Positions 57,306-64,000 of a DNA stretch of 64,000 bases are shown here, in pieces. The stretch lies in NCBI RefSeq assembly GCF_016458235.1, contig NZ_JAEMHK010000004.1, positions 124,001 through 188,000 on the forward strand. Direction: 5' to 3'. Numbering within the stretch: position 1 is the stretch's first letter; the number at the start of each line of letters is the position of its first letter. The notes below the pieces were generated by a model. The model saw nothing but the letters and a program-made list of their open reading frames with translations, was not told where the DNA came from and did no database searches. Source of the DNA: Geomonas propionica. Its GTDB lineage: Bacteria; Desulfobacterota; Desulfuromonadia; Geobacterales; Geobacteraceae. The position numbers and the translations under genes are program-made.

Positions 57306-58105
57306 TTGAAACAATGCCTCTCTTCGGGAAATGCGCCGCCCTTGACGTCGGCGATGTAGTTGGCGACGGCCTCGCCGATGATCGGGGCGAGCTCCGCGTA
57401 GCGCTTGACGAACTTCGGGGAGTACTTGCTGCACAGCCCCAGGATGTCGTGGATCACCAGCACCTGACCGTCGCAATGGGGACCGGCGCCGATACCGATG
57501 GTCGGGATGGTGAGTTCCTCGGTGATGCGCTGGGCAAGGCCCATGGGGATTCCTTCCAGCACCACGGCGAAAGCGCCGGCCGCCTCGACCGCGCGGGCGT
57601 CCTCGATGAGCTTTTCCGCCTGTGCGTCGCCTTTGCCCTGGACCTTGTAGCCACCCATGCGGTGCAGCGACTGCGGGGTGAGACCGATGTGCGCCATGAC
57701 GGGAATGTCCATCGCGGTGATGGCGGCGATGGTTTCGGCGACGTTCACGCCACCCTCGATCTTGACCGCGGCGGCGCCGCCGTCCTTCACCAGGAGTCCC
57801 GCGTTGAGCCGGGCGCTCTTCAGGTCGGTCTGGTAGGAGAGAAAGGGCATGTCGGCGACCACGAAGGCCTTGGGGCGCGCCCGCATCACGGCCCTCGTGT
57901 GGTAGATCATGTCCTCCATGGTGACCGGGAGCGTGTTGTCATGCCCCGCCACCACGACGCCGACGGAATCCCCGACCAGGATCATGTCGATGCCGGCGCC
58001 GTCGATCAGGCCGGTCAAGGGGAAGTCGTAGCTGGTCAGGACCGTTATCTTTTCCCCTTCCGCCTTCATCTTGTGAAAGTCGAGAACGGTTTTGGCTTTT
58101 TGCAT
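57302..58105 (-). CDS. panB: 3-methyl-2-oxobutanoate hydroxymethyltransferase
   Basis: 267 residues. [73 protein letters not shown] and [22 protein letters not shown] are the PanB blocks with the Mg2+-binding Asp and catalytic Glu regions. It makes ketopantoate from 2-oxoisovalerate and methylene-THF. It is the first gene of panBCD and may be controlled through the palindrome at 58147. Confidence 0.97.
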   Translation of the reverse strand: MQKAKTVLDFHKMKAEGEKITVLTSYDFPLTGLIDGAGIDMILVGDSVGVVVAGHDNTLPVTMEDMIYHTRAVMRARPKAFVVADMPFLSYQTDLKSARLNAGLLVKDGGAAAVKIEGGVNVAETIAAITAMDIPVMAHIGLTPQSLHRMGGYKVQGKGDAQAEKLIEDARAVEAAGAFAVVLEGIPMGLAQRITEELTIPTIGIGAGPHCDGQVLVIHDILGLCSKYSPKFVKRYAELAPIIGEAVANYIADVKGGAFPEERHCFK

Positions 58106-58146
58106 CTTCGAGTCGGCTCCTTGGTGGTAACGGTAGGGAAAGGCAT

Positions 58147-58166
58147 GGGCGAATAATTATTCGCCC
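58147..58166. repeat. Perfect 20-bp palindrome GGGCGAATAATTATTCGCCC
   Basis: Lies 42 bases before panB. The same word is known as part of a dispersed bacterial REP-type sequence (GGGGCGAATAATTATTCGCC), so a mobile repeat is as likely as an operator. No other copy is seen in this window. Confidence 0.5.
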
Positions 58167-58293
58167 CGACAGCGGGTCGCTTGCGTTCTGTCAACGTCCC
58201 CATTTTTGTATACGGGTGAACAAAACGAGGTACCGGAGCGTGCCGGGCACCCGGCCTTTGCCACGTCGGATGTTCCCGGCCCGCCTCGCGGGC

Positions 58294-58442
58294 AAAAAAA
58301 AACGTCTCCGGTGAGGAAGACGCTGTAAAAAGGACAGTGCGCACGTAGTTGCGGCGCAGTCCTGCTCAGCTTATCGCTTCCCGTACCGGTTCCTCGCGAA
58401 ATCCAGGCGGTATGTACTGTTGTCGGCGTTCTTGGCGGCTCC
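58294..58442 (-). ncRNA. Candidate small RNA with its own promoter and terminator
   Basis: On the reverse strand a -10-like TATAGA (58453-58448) is followed about 7 bases later by a ~149-base region ending in a strong terminator (CGTCTTCC / GGAGACG, 58322-58303, 7-bp stem) with nine T. Internal pairing includes GGAC-TGCGC and GCGCA-CTGTCC (58342 region), and the 5' part AAGAACGC is complementary to GCGTCTT at the 3' end. That closing stem and internal hairpin resemble a 6S-like rod, but I cannot confirm the family. It lies between panB and the GAF chemoreceptor and codes for no protein. A riboswitch leader of panB is an alternative. Confidence 0.5.
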
Positions 58443-58544
58443 ACTTATCTATAGCGGGCCAAACGCCGTTAGAAACTAACATAACCCTTTCGAAAAAGTC
58501 CAGACTTTTCTAAAAAACAGGAGAAGCAACAAAGAAAAAGCGGT

Positions 58545-58665
58545 TACGCGAAGCACGCTAAGTATCCGCAAGGAAACAAAGAAAATCACAGGAAGGGGAA
58601 AACCAACCGACCAGATTCTCTTTGCGATCATCGCGCATACTTGGCGTCTTTCGCGTAACCGCTTG
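58545..58665. repeat. Inverted GCGGTTACGCGAAG ... CTTTCGCGTAACCGC element
   Basis: AAGCGGTTACGCGAAGCACG and GTCTTTCGCGTAACCGCTT form the inverted ends of a ~120-base element with GCAAGGAAACAAAG in the middle. Same family as 18496-18640. It lies just past the stop of the GAF chemoreceptor. Confidence 0.65.
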
Positions 58666-58671
58666 TAGTAT

Positions 58672-60663
58672 TTACTCGGCGCTCGCCCTGATCTGCTCGA
58701 GCTCCCTGACCACTTGGCTGCTCTCCTGCTGGCGCTGCTCGATGCCGTCGAAGATCGCCTCGGCCATCTTGGTGACGTAGTCGATGCTCCCTTTGACCTC
58801 GCCGCTATCAACGCTCTGCCGCCCGGCCGCGCTGACCATGTCGTGGGTCATCTCCTTGACGTCCTCGAGGGCGCGCGCCACGGCTTTGGTCGCCTGCCCC
58901 TGTTCCTTGGACGCCTTGAAAACCTGCATGGTCATGGCGCTCACATCTTCGATGGAACGGGTCACCAACTGCACGCTGGCCGCCTGCTCCTCGGTGGCGA
59001 GCTTGATCTGCTCGGTCATGTCCAGCGCTTTCTGCGAACTTTCCAGGATGCTCCCCAGGGAGGCGCCGGTCTGCTGCCCAAGCTTGACCCCCTTCTTGAC
59101 CAGTTCCTTGGTGCTGGTCACGTTGTCCGCAGCGATGCGGGACTCGGACATGATCTCCTCGATGATGCCGGTGATCTCGCCGGTGGAAAGGCCGGTCTGC
59201 AGCGAGAGGTTCCTGATCTCGTCGGCGACCACGCCGAAGCTCTTGCCGTACTCGCCGGCCTGCGCGGCGATGATGGAGGCGTTGAGCGCCAGGAGGTTGG
59301 TTCTCTTGGTGATGTCGTTGATCACGCTGACGAAGCCTTCGATCCTGCCGCTGTTGGCGCTCAGGCGCTTGATCCCCTCGTAAGAGAGATCGACGGAGCG
59401 CTGGATTTCCGCCAGGGCGCCCACCGTCTCCTGCACGATCCGTGTCCCTTGTTCGGCGTGATCGTTGACGCGGCTGGAAAGAGAGTGGGAATGCCCGGTG
59501 TTCTTCTCCACTTGCCTGAGCGTCGAGGTGATCTGCTCCATAGCCGAGACCGACTTGTACACGGAGTCGGAGAGCGCATCCATGTTCTGGGTGATCTGGT
59601 CGGTGGCTACCGAGATCTGGGCCGCCGAGGCGCTGGCGTTGTCCACCGACTCCATGACGCCGTGGCTGGCGGCGTCGATCTTGAGGGCGCCCCCGGAAAG
59701 GGACTCGGCCGCGTTCATCAGGCGGTACAGGTTGGAGGAGAAATTATCCCTTCTCTGGGACAGATCCGAGAAGGTCCTGCCCAGTTCCAGGGTGAGCCGG
59801 TCGATGGACTGCAACAGGCTGATGCGCATCATGGCCGCGGCGGCCTGGTCCGCGAAGAGGCGGATCGTGTCGACGTCGGTATCGTTGAGGGCGCGGTGGC
59901 TCTTCTTGTTGTCGAGGCCGAACACGCCGATGGTCTCGCCCTTGAGGACGATGGGGCAGAGGATGAAGGTCGAGGAGCGCAGCGGCTCGATGCTGTCGTA
60001 GGGGGACTGCAGCAGGTACTCGGCGGGGTATTTGGAGATGTCTTCCACGAAGAAGACCTGCTTCTCGACGAAAGTCTTGTAGATGACGCCGGCACGGGGG
60101 TCAAGGGGAACGGTGACCTCGGGCCCGACCACGCTATCATTGCCGGCGCTGGCGGCGAAGTAGAGGTTCTTGCGCTCGGGGTCGACCAGGAGCACGTTGA
60201 CCCGCTCGTACCCCAGCACTTCGTGCAGCCCTTCCACGCAGAGTGCCAGCACGTCGTCGCTGCGAACCGCCTTCTGGATCCGGCTGCCGATCTTGTGGAA
60301 GTTCTTGATGTTGTTGTCCAGGACCTTGTAGCGGTTTTCGAAGAGCTTCTTCTGGCCGTCCACTTCCTGGACCAGCTGGTCCAGCTTTTCGCCCTTTTGA
60401 TGCAGTTCGTCGATGGCCCTGCCGATGAAGAAGCCGACCACGGACAGCACCACCGCGGTCCCGACGCCCATGTAGACGTAGAGCGCCATCCCCTGCGCGC
60501 TGTGGGTCATTTCGGAGAAAATCTGTGCGGAAATCGGGAGGTTGGGGTCGGAGAACATCAAAAGACGCAGGACGATCCATCCCAGGGGGGCCATGGCCCC
60601 GAGAAAAAAGCCGGCAAGCGCGTACAGCTGGCTCCTGTTGGCTCCGGCGATCGGGTTGTTCAT
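58672..60663 (-). CDS. GAF domain methyl-accepting chemotaxis protein
   Basis: 663 residues. Two membrane helices close together (about 15-35 and 60-82), so almost all of the protein is cytoplasmic; a GAF domain (about 125-285; [41 protein letters not shown]); then a signalling domain with [37 protein letters not shown] at the tip. The tip replaces the usual Glu-Arg/Glu positions with Ile and Tyr ([11 protein letters not shown]), a divergence that may reflect a different signalling class. It may sense a cytoplasmic small molecule. Orphan receptor, without adjacent che genes. Confidence 0.9.
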   Translation of the reverse strand: MNNPIAGANRSQLYALAGFFLGAMAPLGWIVLRLLMFSDPNLPISAQIFSEMTHSAQGMALYVYMGVGTAVVLSVVGFFIGRAIDELHQKGEKLDQLVQEVDGQKKLFENRYKVLDNNIKNFHKIGSRIQKAVRSDDVLALCVEGLHEVLGYERVNVLLVDPERKNLYFAASAGNDSVVGPEVTVPLDPRAGVIYKTFVEKQVFFVEDISKYPAEYLLQSPYDSIEPLRSSTFILCPIVLKGETIGVFGLDNKKSHRALNDTDVDTIRLFADQAAAAMMRISLLQSIDRLTLELGRTFSDLSQRRDNFSSNLYRLMNAAESLSGGALKIDAASHGVMESVDNASASAAQISVATDQITQNMDALSDSVYKSVSAMEQITSTLRQVEKNTGHSHSLSSRVNDHAEQGTRIVQETVGALAEIQRSVDLSYEGIKRLSANSGRIEGFVSVINDITKRTNLLALNASIIAAQAGEYGKSFGVVADEIRNLSLQTGLSTGEITGIIEEIMSESRIAADNVTSTKELVKKGVKLGQQTGASLGSILESSQKALDMTEQIKLATEEQAASVQLVTRSIEDVSAMTMQVFKASKEQGQATKAVARALEDVKEMTHDMVSAAGRQSVDSGEVKGSIDYVTKMAEAIFDGIEQRQQESSQVVRELEQIRASAE

Positions 60664-60720
60664 AGGTAAGCCACCTCGTTGCGTTCTTCGCCGCTGGGTA
60701 CGGCCGGAGAAATTTTTCGC

Positions 60721-60749
60721 AGTCTAATCCAGACATTAGCCAAAGTCAA
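60721..60749 (-). promoter_or_regulatory. Sigma-70-type promoter of the GAF chemoreceptor
   Basis: On the reverse strand TTGACT (60749-60744), a 17-base spacer and TAGACT (60726-60721) lie 58 bases before the start codon. Confidence 0.6.
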
Positions 60750-60762
60750 CCATATCCTTAAG

Positions 60763-61848
60763 CTAGCGTCCCAGCATGATCCCCAAGGCCTCGGCATGGC
60801 GCACCATCTCCCCTGAGGGATCGATCAACTTGAGGCTTCGGACGGCGTCCTCGATGGGGACCGAGGTGATGTGCCGCCCCTTGAGGCAGACCATCTGGCC
60901 GAAAGCACCGGCCTCGACCAGTTCCACCGCTTTGACGCCGAACCTGCTGCCGACGCAGCGGTCGAAGGTGGAAGGAGTGCCGCCGCGCTGCAGATGGCCG
61001 AGCACTGTCACCCTGATGTCCATCTCCAGCACGCCCCCCAATTCCCGGGACAGCGCCTCCCCTACCCCGCCCAGCCTTTCCACCACCGATTTGCCGCCGG
61101 CGGCCTCCTTGACGACGCGGTCCCCTCCCTTGGCATAGGCCCCTTCGGCGACCACCACCACGCTGAAGCGCCGACCGCGCTTGCAGCGCGCGATGATGGC
61201 GTCGCGCACCTTCTCGATGTCGTAGGGGATCTCCGGGATGAGGATGACGTCGGCGCCGCCGGCGATGCCGGACTCGAGCGCGATCCAGCCGGCGTAGCGC
61301 CCCATGACCTCGAGCACCATGACCCGGTGATGGCTCTCAGCGGTGGAATGAAGCTTGTCGAGCGCGTCGGTCGCGGTCTCCAGGGCGGTGTTGTAGCCGA
61401 AGGTGACGTCGGTTTCCATGAGGTCGTTGTCGATGGTCTTGGGGACGCCCACGATGGGGATGCCGCGCCTCATCATCTCCTGGGCGATCTTCAACGAGCC
61501 GTCCCCGCCCACGACGATGAGGGCGGTGAGGCCGAGGTTGACGATCCGGGAGCGGACCTCGTCGGAGACGTCGACCAGTTCCACCTTCCCCTCGCGCATG
61601 ATGGGAAAGGCGAAGGGGTTGCCGCGGTTGGAGGTGCCGAGGATGGTGCCGCCGCGGGGGAGGATGCCGCGCACCTCTTCGAGCCCGAGCGGGCGGCATT
61701 TTTCCTGGTGGAGGAAGCCATCGAAGCCGTCCTCGATACCGACCACCTCCCAACCGCGTCCGACTGCAGACTTCACCACCCCCCTGATCACCGCGTTCAA
61801 CCCCGGGCAGTCCCCGCCGCCGGTCAAAATGCCTATCTTCGTGGCCAT
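60763..61848 (-). CDS. pfkA: 6-phosphofructokinase
   Basis: 361 residues: ILTGGGDCPGLNAVIRGVV, LGTSNRGNPF, VVGGDGSLKIAQ and VGVPKTIDNDLMETDVTFGYNTALETATDAL are the phosphofructokinase A nucleotide and sugar-phosphate sites; catalytic Asp is in TIDND. At the positions that distinguish phosphate donors it has Gly (GGDGS, as in ATP enzymes) together with Lys (PKTIDND, as in PPi enzymes). That combination is found in group III enzymes with ATP, ADP or PPi use, so the donor is ambiguous. It lies downstream of a spacer of AACGCAAAGACGC repeats. Confidence 0.93.
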   Translation of the reverse strand: MATKIGILTGGGDCPGLNAVIRGVVKSAVGRGWEVVGIEDGFDGFLHQEKCRPLGLEEVRGILPRGGTILGTSNRGNPFAFPIMREGKVELVDVSDEVRSRIVNLGLTALIVVGGDGSLKIAQEMMRRGIPIVGVPKTIDNDLMETDVTFGYNTALETATDALDKLHSTAESHHRVMVLEVMGRYAGWIALESGIAGGADVILIPEIPYDIEKVRDAIIARCKRGRRFSVVVVAEGAYAKGGDRVVKEAAGGKSVVERLGGVGEALSRELGGVLEMDIRVTVLGHLQRGGTPSTFDRCVGSRFGVKAVELVEAGAFGQMVCLKGRHITSVPIEDAVRSLKLIDPSGEMVRHAEALGIMLGR

Positions 61849-61892
61849 TGTTCCCCCCTGAAAGAAAATCGAAAACTTCTAAAACCGGAAAG

Positions 61893-62280
61893 CTTCAACG
61901 CAAAGACGCGAAGGCGCCAGACGCAAAGCAGAAAAAACTGGAATGACAAAAAACGGGAAACGAACTGCATTTATTAACGCAAAGACGCAGAGACGCAATG
62001 CAGGCAAACAAACTAAAAAAGCTTAAAAACTCAAATCGCTAGCGCAAAGACGAGAAGGCGCAAAGCAGGTAAACAAACTAAAAAATACAGAAACTCAAGC
62101 CTCTAACGCAAAGACGAGATGGCGCAAAGACGCAAAGCAGACAACCAAACTGACTAAAGGTTTCCTTTGCGACTTTGCGGCTTTGCGTTAATAACGCTTT
62201 GAAAGCACTTGATTGCCACACAAGTTGTTGTTTTTCCCTTTGCGCCTCCGCGGCTCTGCGCCTCTGCGTTAGAGCCTTTG
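61893..62280. repeat. Cluster of AACGCAAAGACGC-type repeats
   Basis: At least four direct forms (CAACGCAAAGACGCGAAGGC, AACGCAAAGACGCAGAGACG, AGCGCAAAGACGAGAAGGCG, TAACGCAAAGACGAGATGGC), followed by inverted forms TTTGCGACTTTGCGGCTTTG and TTGCGCCTCCGCGGCTCTGC near the right end. Separated by A/C-rich 20-40-base spacers. The direct and inverted halves could pair as a long hairpin. No gene is present in 61849-62287. Confidence 0.8.
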
Positions 62281-62287
62281 CTGTTGA

Positions 62288-62929
62288 TTAAGCTTTCAGC
62301 GCGTCGAGGATGGCCTGGGGCTCCAGGCGGTTTCTGGGGTCGCTGTCGGCGTAGCTCGTGATGATCTTCCCGTCATGCCCCACCACGAAGGTGCCGGGCA
62401 TGGGGAGCTCCCATGACTCATCGGCATTGAACTCGGGAAGGTTTACCCCCCAGTCCTTATAGAGACCCTGGACCCAGTCGGGAAGGCGGTACACCAGGCC
62501 GTAACTGCGCGCCGCCACGTTGCCGAGATCGCTCAGCACCTCGTACTGCAAGAAGTTCTTCAACAAGGTCGCCTGCGACTTGTCCGGACTCTGCGGCGAG
62601 ATCGCCATCAGCGAGGCGCCCCGCTGCAGTATCTCCGGAAGTATCTTCTGGTATGCCCTCAACTGAAGGCTGCAGTAAGGTCACCAGATGCCCCGGTAAA
62701 AGGTGACGACGGCAGGTCCGTGCGCGAGCGCATCCGCCAGCGCCACCGGAATCCCCACCGCGTTGGGAAGGACGAAGTCGGGAGCGAGATCACCCGCCTT
62801 GGGAACCTTGGCGGTTATCACCTTCTGAGCGATCTCCGCATAGGCGCGCTCCAACTGTGCCTTCACCTCCGGCGCCAGCCCCTTGCCCTGTTCCAGTCGT
62901 TCGATCTGAGATCTGAGGTCCTGTTCCAT
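62288..62929 (-). CDS. AhpC/TSA-type peroxiredoxin with UGA in a UxxC motif (predicted selenoprotein)
   Basis: Read through the TGA at 62683-62681, the frame gives 213 residues from an ATG with GGAGG upstream. The motif is FYRGIW-U-PYCSLQLRAYQ (Sec83, Cys86), matching the FYRGGWCPYC motif of this peroxiredoxin group with Sec in place of the peroxidatic Cys. Downstream residues are intact (GTFVVGHDGKIITSY). Fourteen bases from the UGA starts a 7-bp stem GCCTTCA/TTGAGGGC-type hairpin (GCCUUC with GAGGGC, loop AGUU) with a G early in the apical loop, as in bacterial SECIS elements. It should reduce peroxides in the cytoplasm. It is divergent from the HcpR-controlled operon. Confidence 0.9.
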
Positions 62930-63068
62930 GACGCACCTCCGATTTTTTCCTCGCGACCGCCGCTTTTTGGCCGCCGCGCCAGCGTTCCATTCTACGCGGA
63001 TCCGCCAAAACGTCAATGTTTCTCCGCAATTCCGCCCCGAAAGCAGAGATTCAGACAATCGCATCTTT

Positions 63069-63110
63069 TTGACCCAGGTCATAAACAATTTGGAGCGGGA
63101 GGGGTATTGT
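63069..63110 (+). promoter_or_regulatory. FNR/HcpR-type site and -10 of the nitrosative-stress operon
   Basis: TTGACCCAGGTCAT (63069-63082) closely matches the HcpR consensus TTGACCnnGGTCAA. A -10-like TATTGT is at 63105-63110, which places the site centre at about -41.5 from the expected start near 63117, the usual class II activation position. The ATG of the first gene is at 63140. Confidence 0.65.
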
Positions 63111-63139
63111 CAGATCATCAAGAACACGGGAGGAAGCAG

Positions 63140-63376
63140 ATGGAATTCAAAAACGGCTTGGGCGATACGGCGATTCAAAACGTGATAGCGACTCACCCGG
63201 AGATCGGGGAGATCCTGAACCGCTACGAGATCGGATGCGTCACCTGCAAGGTCGGCATCTGCCTCCTGAAGGACGTGGTCTCCATTCACGGTCTCACGCA
63301 GGAGCAGGAAGCGGCGGTGGAAAATGAAATAAATGACTATTTGGCGGCAAAAGAGGAAAATCGCAAGGTCGCCTAG
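63140..63376 (+). CDS. Small Cys protein resembling the N-terminal domain of Ric/ScdA
   Basis: 78 residues with GGGAGGAAG before the ATG. NVIATHPEIGEILNRYEIGCVTCKVGICLLKDVVSIHGL contains CxxCxxxxC and matches the DUF542/ScdA_N domain that precedes hemerythrin in the iron-sulfur repair protein Ric (YtfE). Here it stands alone and the hemerythrin domain is a separate gene two places downstream. That fits a split Ric module for NO stress. It is the first gene of the operon. Confidence 0.8.
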   Translation: MEFKNGLGDTAIQNVIATHPEIGEILNRYEIGCVTCKVGICLLKDVVSIHGLTQEQEAAVENEINDYLAAKEENRKVA

Positions 63377-63442
63377 CGAAATCGAAACGGCACGCACGTC
63401 ACAACCACAACGAACAGAACCATATACAAGGGAGAAACGAAC

Positions 63443-63901
63443 ATGGCACATGCAGGATGCGGCTGCCCCGGCAGCATGGCAAGGGTTATCGAAAGGAACG
63501 AGGCAACCGAGAATGAGAACACCGTGAAGGCGGCTTCCGAGCTCAGGCAGTGGCCGGTACAGCTGCACTTGGTCCCGCCCACCGCCCCCTGGTTCCAGGA
63601 CAGCGAGATTCTGATCGCCGCCGACTGCGTGGCCTTCGCCCTGGGGAGCTTCCACAGCGACCTATTGAAAGGTAAAGCGCTGGCGATCGCCTGCCCGAAA
63701 CTCGACGACAGCACCCCCTACGTGGAGAAGCTGGCCCGGATCTTCAGCGAGAACAACGTGAAGAGCATCACGGTCGCCATCATGGAAGTCCCCTGCTGCC
63801 GCGGCCTCGACGTGATGGTGCGCCAGGCGCTGGCGCAGTCCGGCAAGGAGATCCCGCTGGAGACCGCGATCATCGGCATCAACGGGGAGAGGAGAAACTA
63901 G
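63443..63901 (+). CDS. Cys-containing ferredoxin-like protein of the Hcp/Ric neighbourhood
   Basis: 152 residues. N-terminal GCGCPG and MEVPCCRGLDVMVRQAL carry Cys residues; AIACPKLDDSTPYVEKLARIFSENNVKSITVAIMEVPCC resembles the C-terminal region of ferredoxins that neighbour hybrid cluster protein genes in anaerobes. Those relatives begin with two CxxCxxC clusters; here only GCGCPG is present, so the protein appears shortened or cluster-free. Presumed role in NO or redox stress electron transfer. Two small gaps separate it from its neighbours. Confidence 0.68.
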   Translation: MAHAGCGCPGSMARVIERNEATENENTVKAASELRQWPVQLHLVPPTAPWFQDSEILIAADCVAFALGSFHSDLLKGKALAIACPKLDDSTPYVEKLARIFSENNVKSITVAIMEVPCCRGLDVMVRQALAQSGKEIPLETAIIGINGERRN

Positions 63902-63904
63902 GCC

Positions 63905-64000
63905 ATGAAACAGGACATCACCCAAAGGCTCAAGGACGAGCACCAGCTGATCCTGCGCATGCTCGCCCTTTTGGAAAGAAACGCACGGCTCACCGAGGAA
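63905..64000 (+). CDS. Hemerythrin domain protein, N-terminal part (cut by window edge)
   Basis: The first 32 residues, MKQDITQRLKDEHQLILRMLALLERNARLTEE, match the start of a hemerythrin domain (DEHQxIxRML with the first iron-ligand His). It begins three bases after the previous gene stop and belongs to the same operon. In this context it probably binds a di-iron centre that scavenges NO or O2 or donates iron for repair. The rest is beyond the window. Confidence 0.75.
   Translation, partial: MKQDITQRLKDEHQLILRMLALLERNARLTEE

Noticed and set aside
58714-60669. Forward 651-codon frame opposite the GAF chemoreceptor
   Set aside because: Asp/Gly/Leu/Val-rich mirror translation; the reverse frame contains the chemotaxis signature.
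61893-62280. CRISPR array from repeated AACGCAAAGACGC words
   Set aside because: Repeat cores vary, spacer lengths are irregular, and the second half is inverted, unlike a CRISPR.

Overview
This GC-rich window looks like a chromosomal segment of a Geobacter-lineage deltaproteobacterium (Geobacteraceae; Geobacter, Geomonas or Citrifermentans-like). The reasons are the density of hybrid histidine kinases with periplasmic or haem sensors, c-type haem sensor domains, a PEP-CTERM protein, a tmRNA with tag ADNYDYALAA, a nitrosative-stress module with an HcpR-like site, and two peroxiredoxins whose catalytic position is an in-frame UGA (predicted selenocysteine). The assignment rests on gene content only.

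Layout. 0-4 kb: the start of a DUF1294 gene, then a PilZ protein and an NMT1-sensor hybrid kinase. 4-8.2 kb: a reverse-strand operon of a Na+/K+-ATPase-like P-type ATPase and two TrkA/RCK proteins. 8.4-15.1 kb: a GH15-DUF547 fusion, a mandelate-racemase-type enolase-superfamily enzyme and a large FAD/Fe-S oxidoreductase. 15.2-22.7 kb: small accessory genes (ThiS-like, methyltransferase, CrtI-like oxidoreductase, PEP-CTERM, selenocysteine peroxiredoxin, PsiE, SDR, VOC). 22.9-39 kb: signalling-rich section with a CHASE hybrid kinase, an SBP3/PocR hybrid kinase, a haem GGDEF-EAL protein, cytochrome P460, a rhodanese-YceI fusion and an MCP. An ~104-bp tandem repeat array follows the MCP. 39.6-44.5 kb: small metal- and cysteine-related proteins, a ClC exchanger, an EamA exporter and a GIY-YIG protein.

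44.8-45.7 kb holds ssrA (tmRNA) beside smpB, the two parts of trans-translation. 45.7-47.6 kb is an AcuI-like reductase with a TetR regulator that share a near-identical operator. 47.8-50.5 kb is a small glycosyltransferase cassette between two copies of a ~75-bp hairpin repeat. 50.7-54.5 kb carries a Cache sensor with a C-terminal Cys module and a haem-sensor hybrid kinase. 54.5-58.1 kb has an amidohydrolase and the panBCD pantothenate operon with its terminator, preceded by a candidate small RNA. 58.7-61.8 kb encodes a GAF chemoreceptor and phosphofructokinase. 62.3-64 kb has the second selenocysteine peroxiredoxin, divergent from a Ric-N-like / ferredoxin-like / hemerythrin operon under an FNR/HcpR-type site.

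Between genes there are several dispersed repeat families: AACGCAAAGACGC-type, CCCCCTTTGCGAAGGGGG-type, CCGAAGCCTTGGCGAAGG-type, a GGGGC...GTTGC...GCAAC...GCCCC hairpin and a CTCAGATT-rich element. The four hybrid kinases all lack a DNA-binding output and end in a receiver, so their partners must lie elsewhere. No complete prophage, insertion sequence or CRISPR array was seen.
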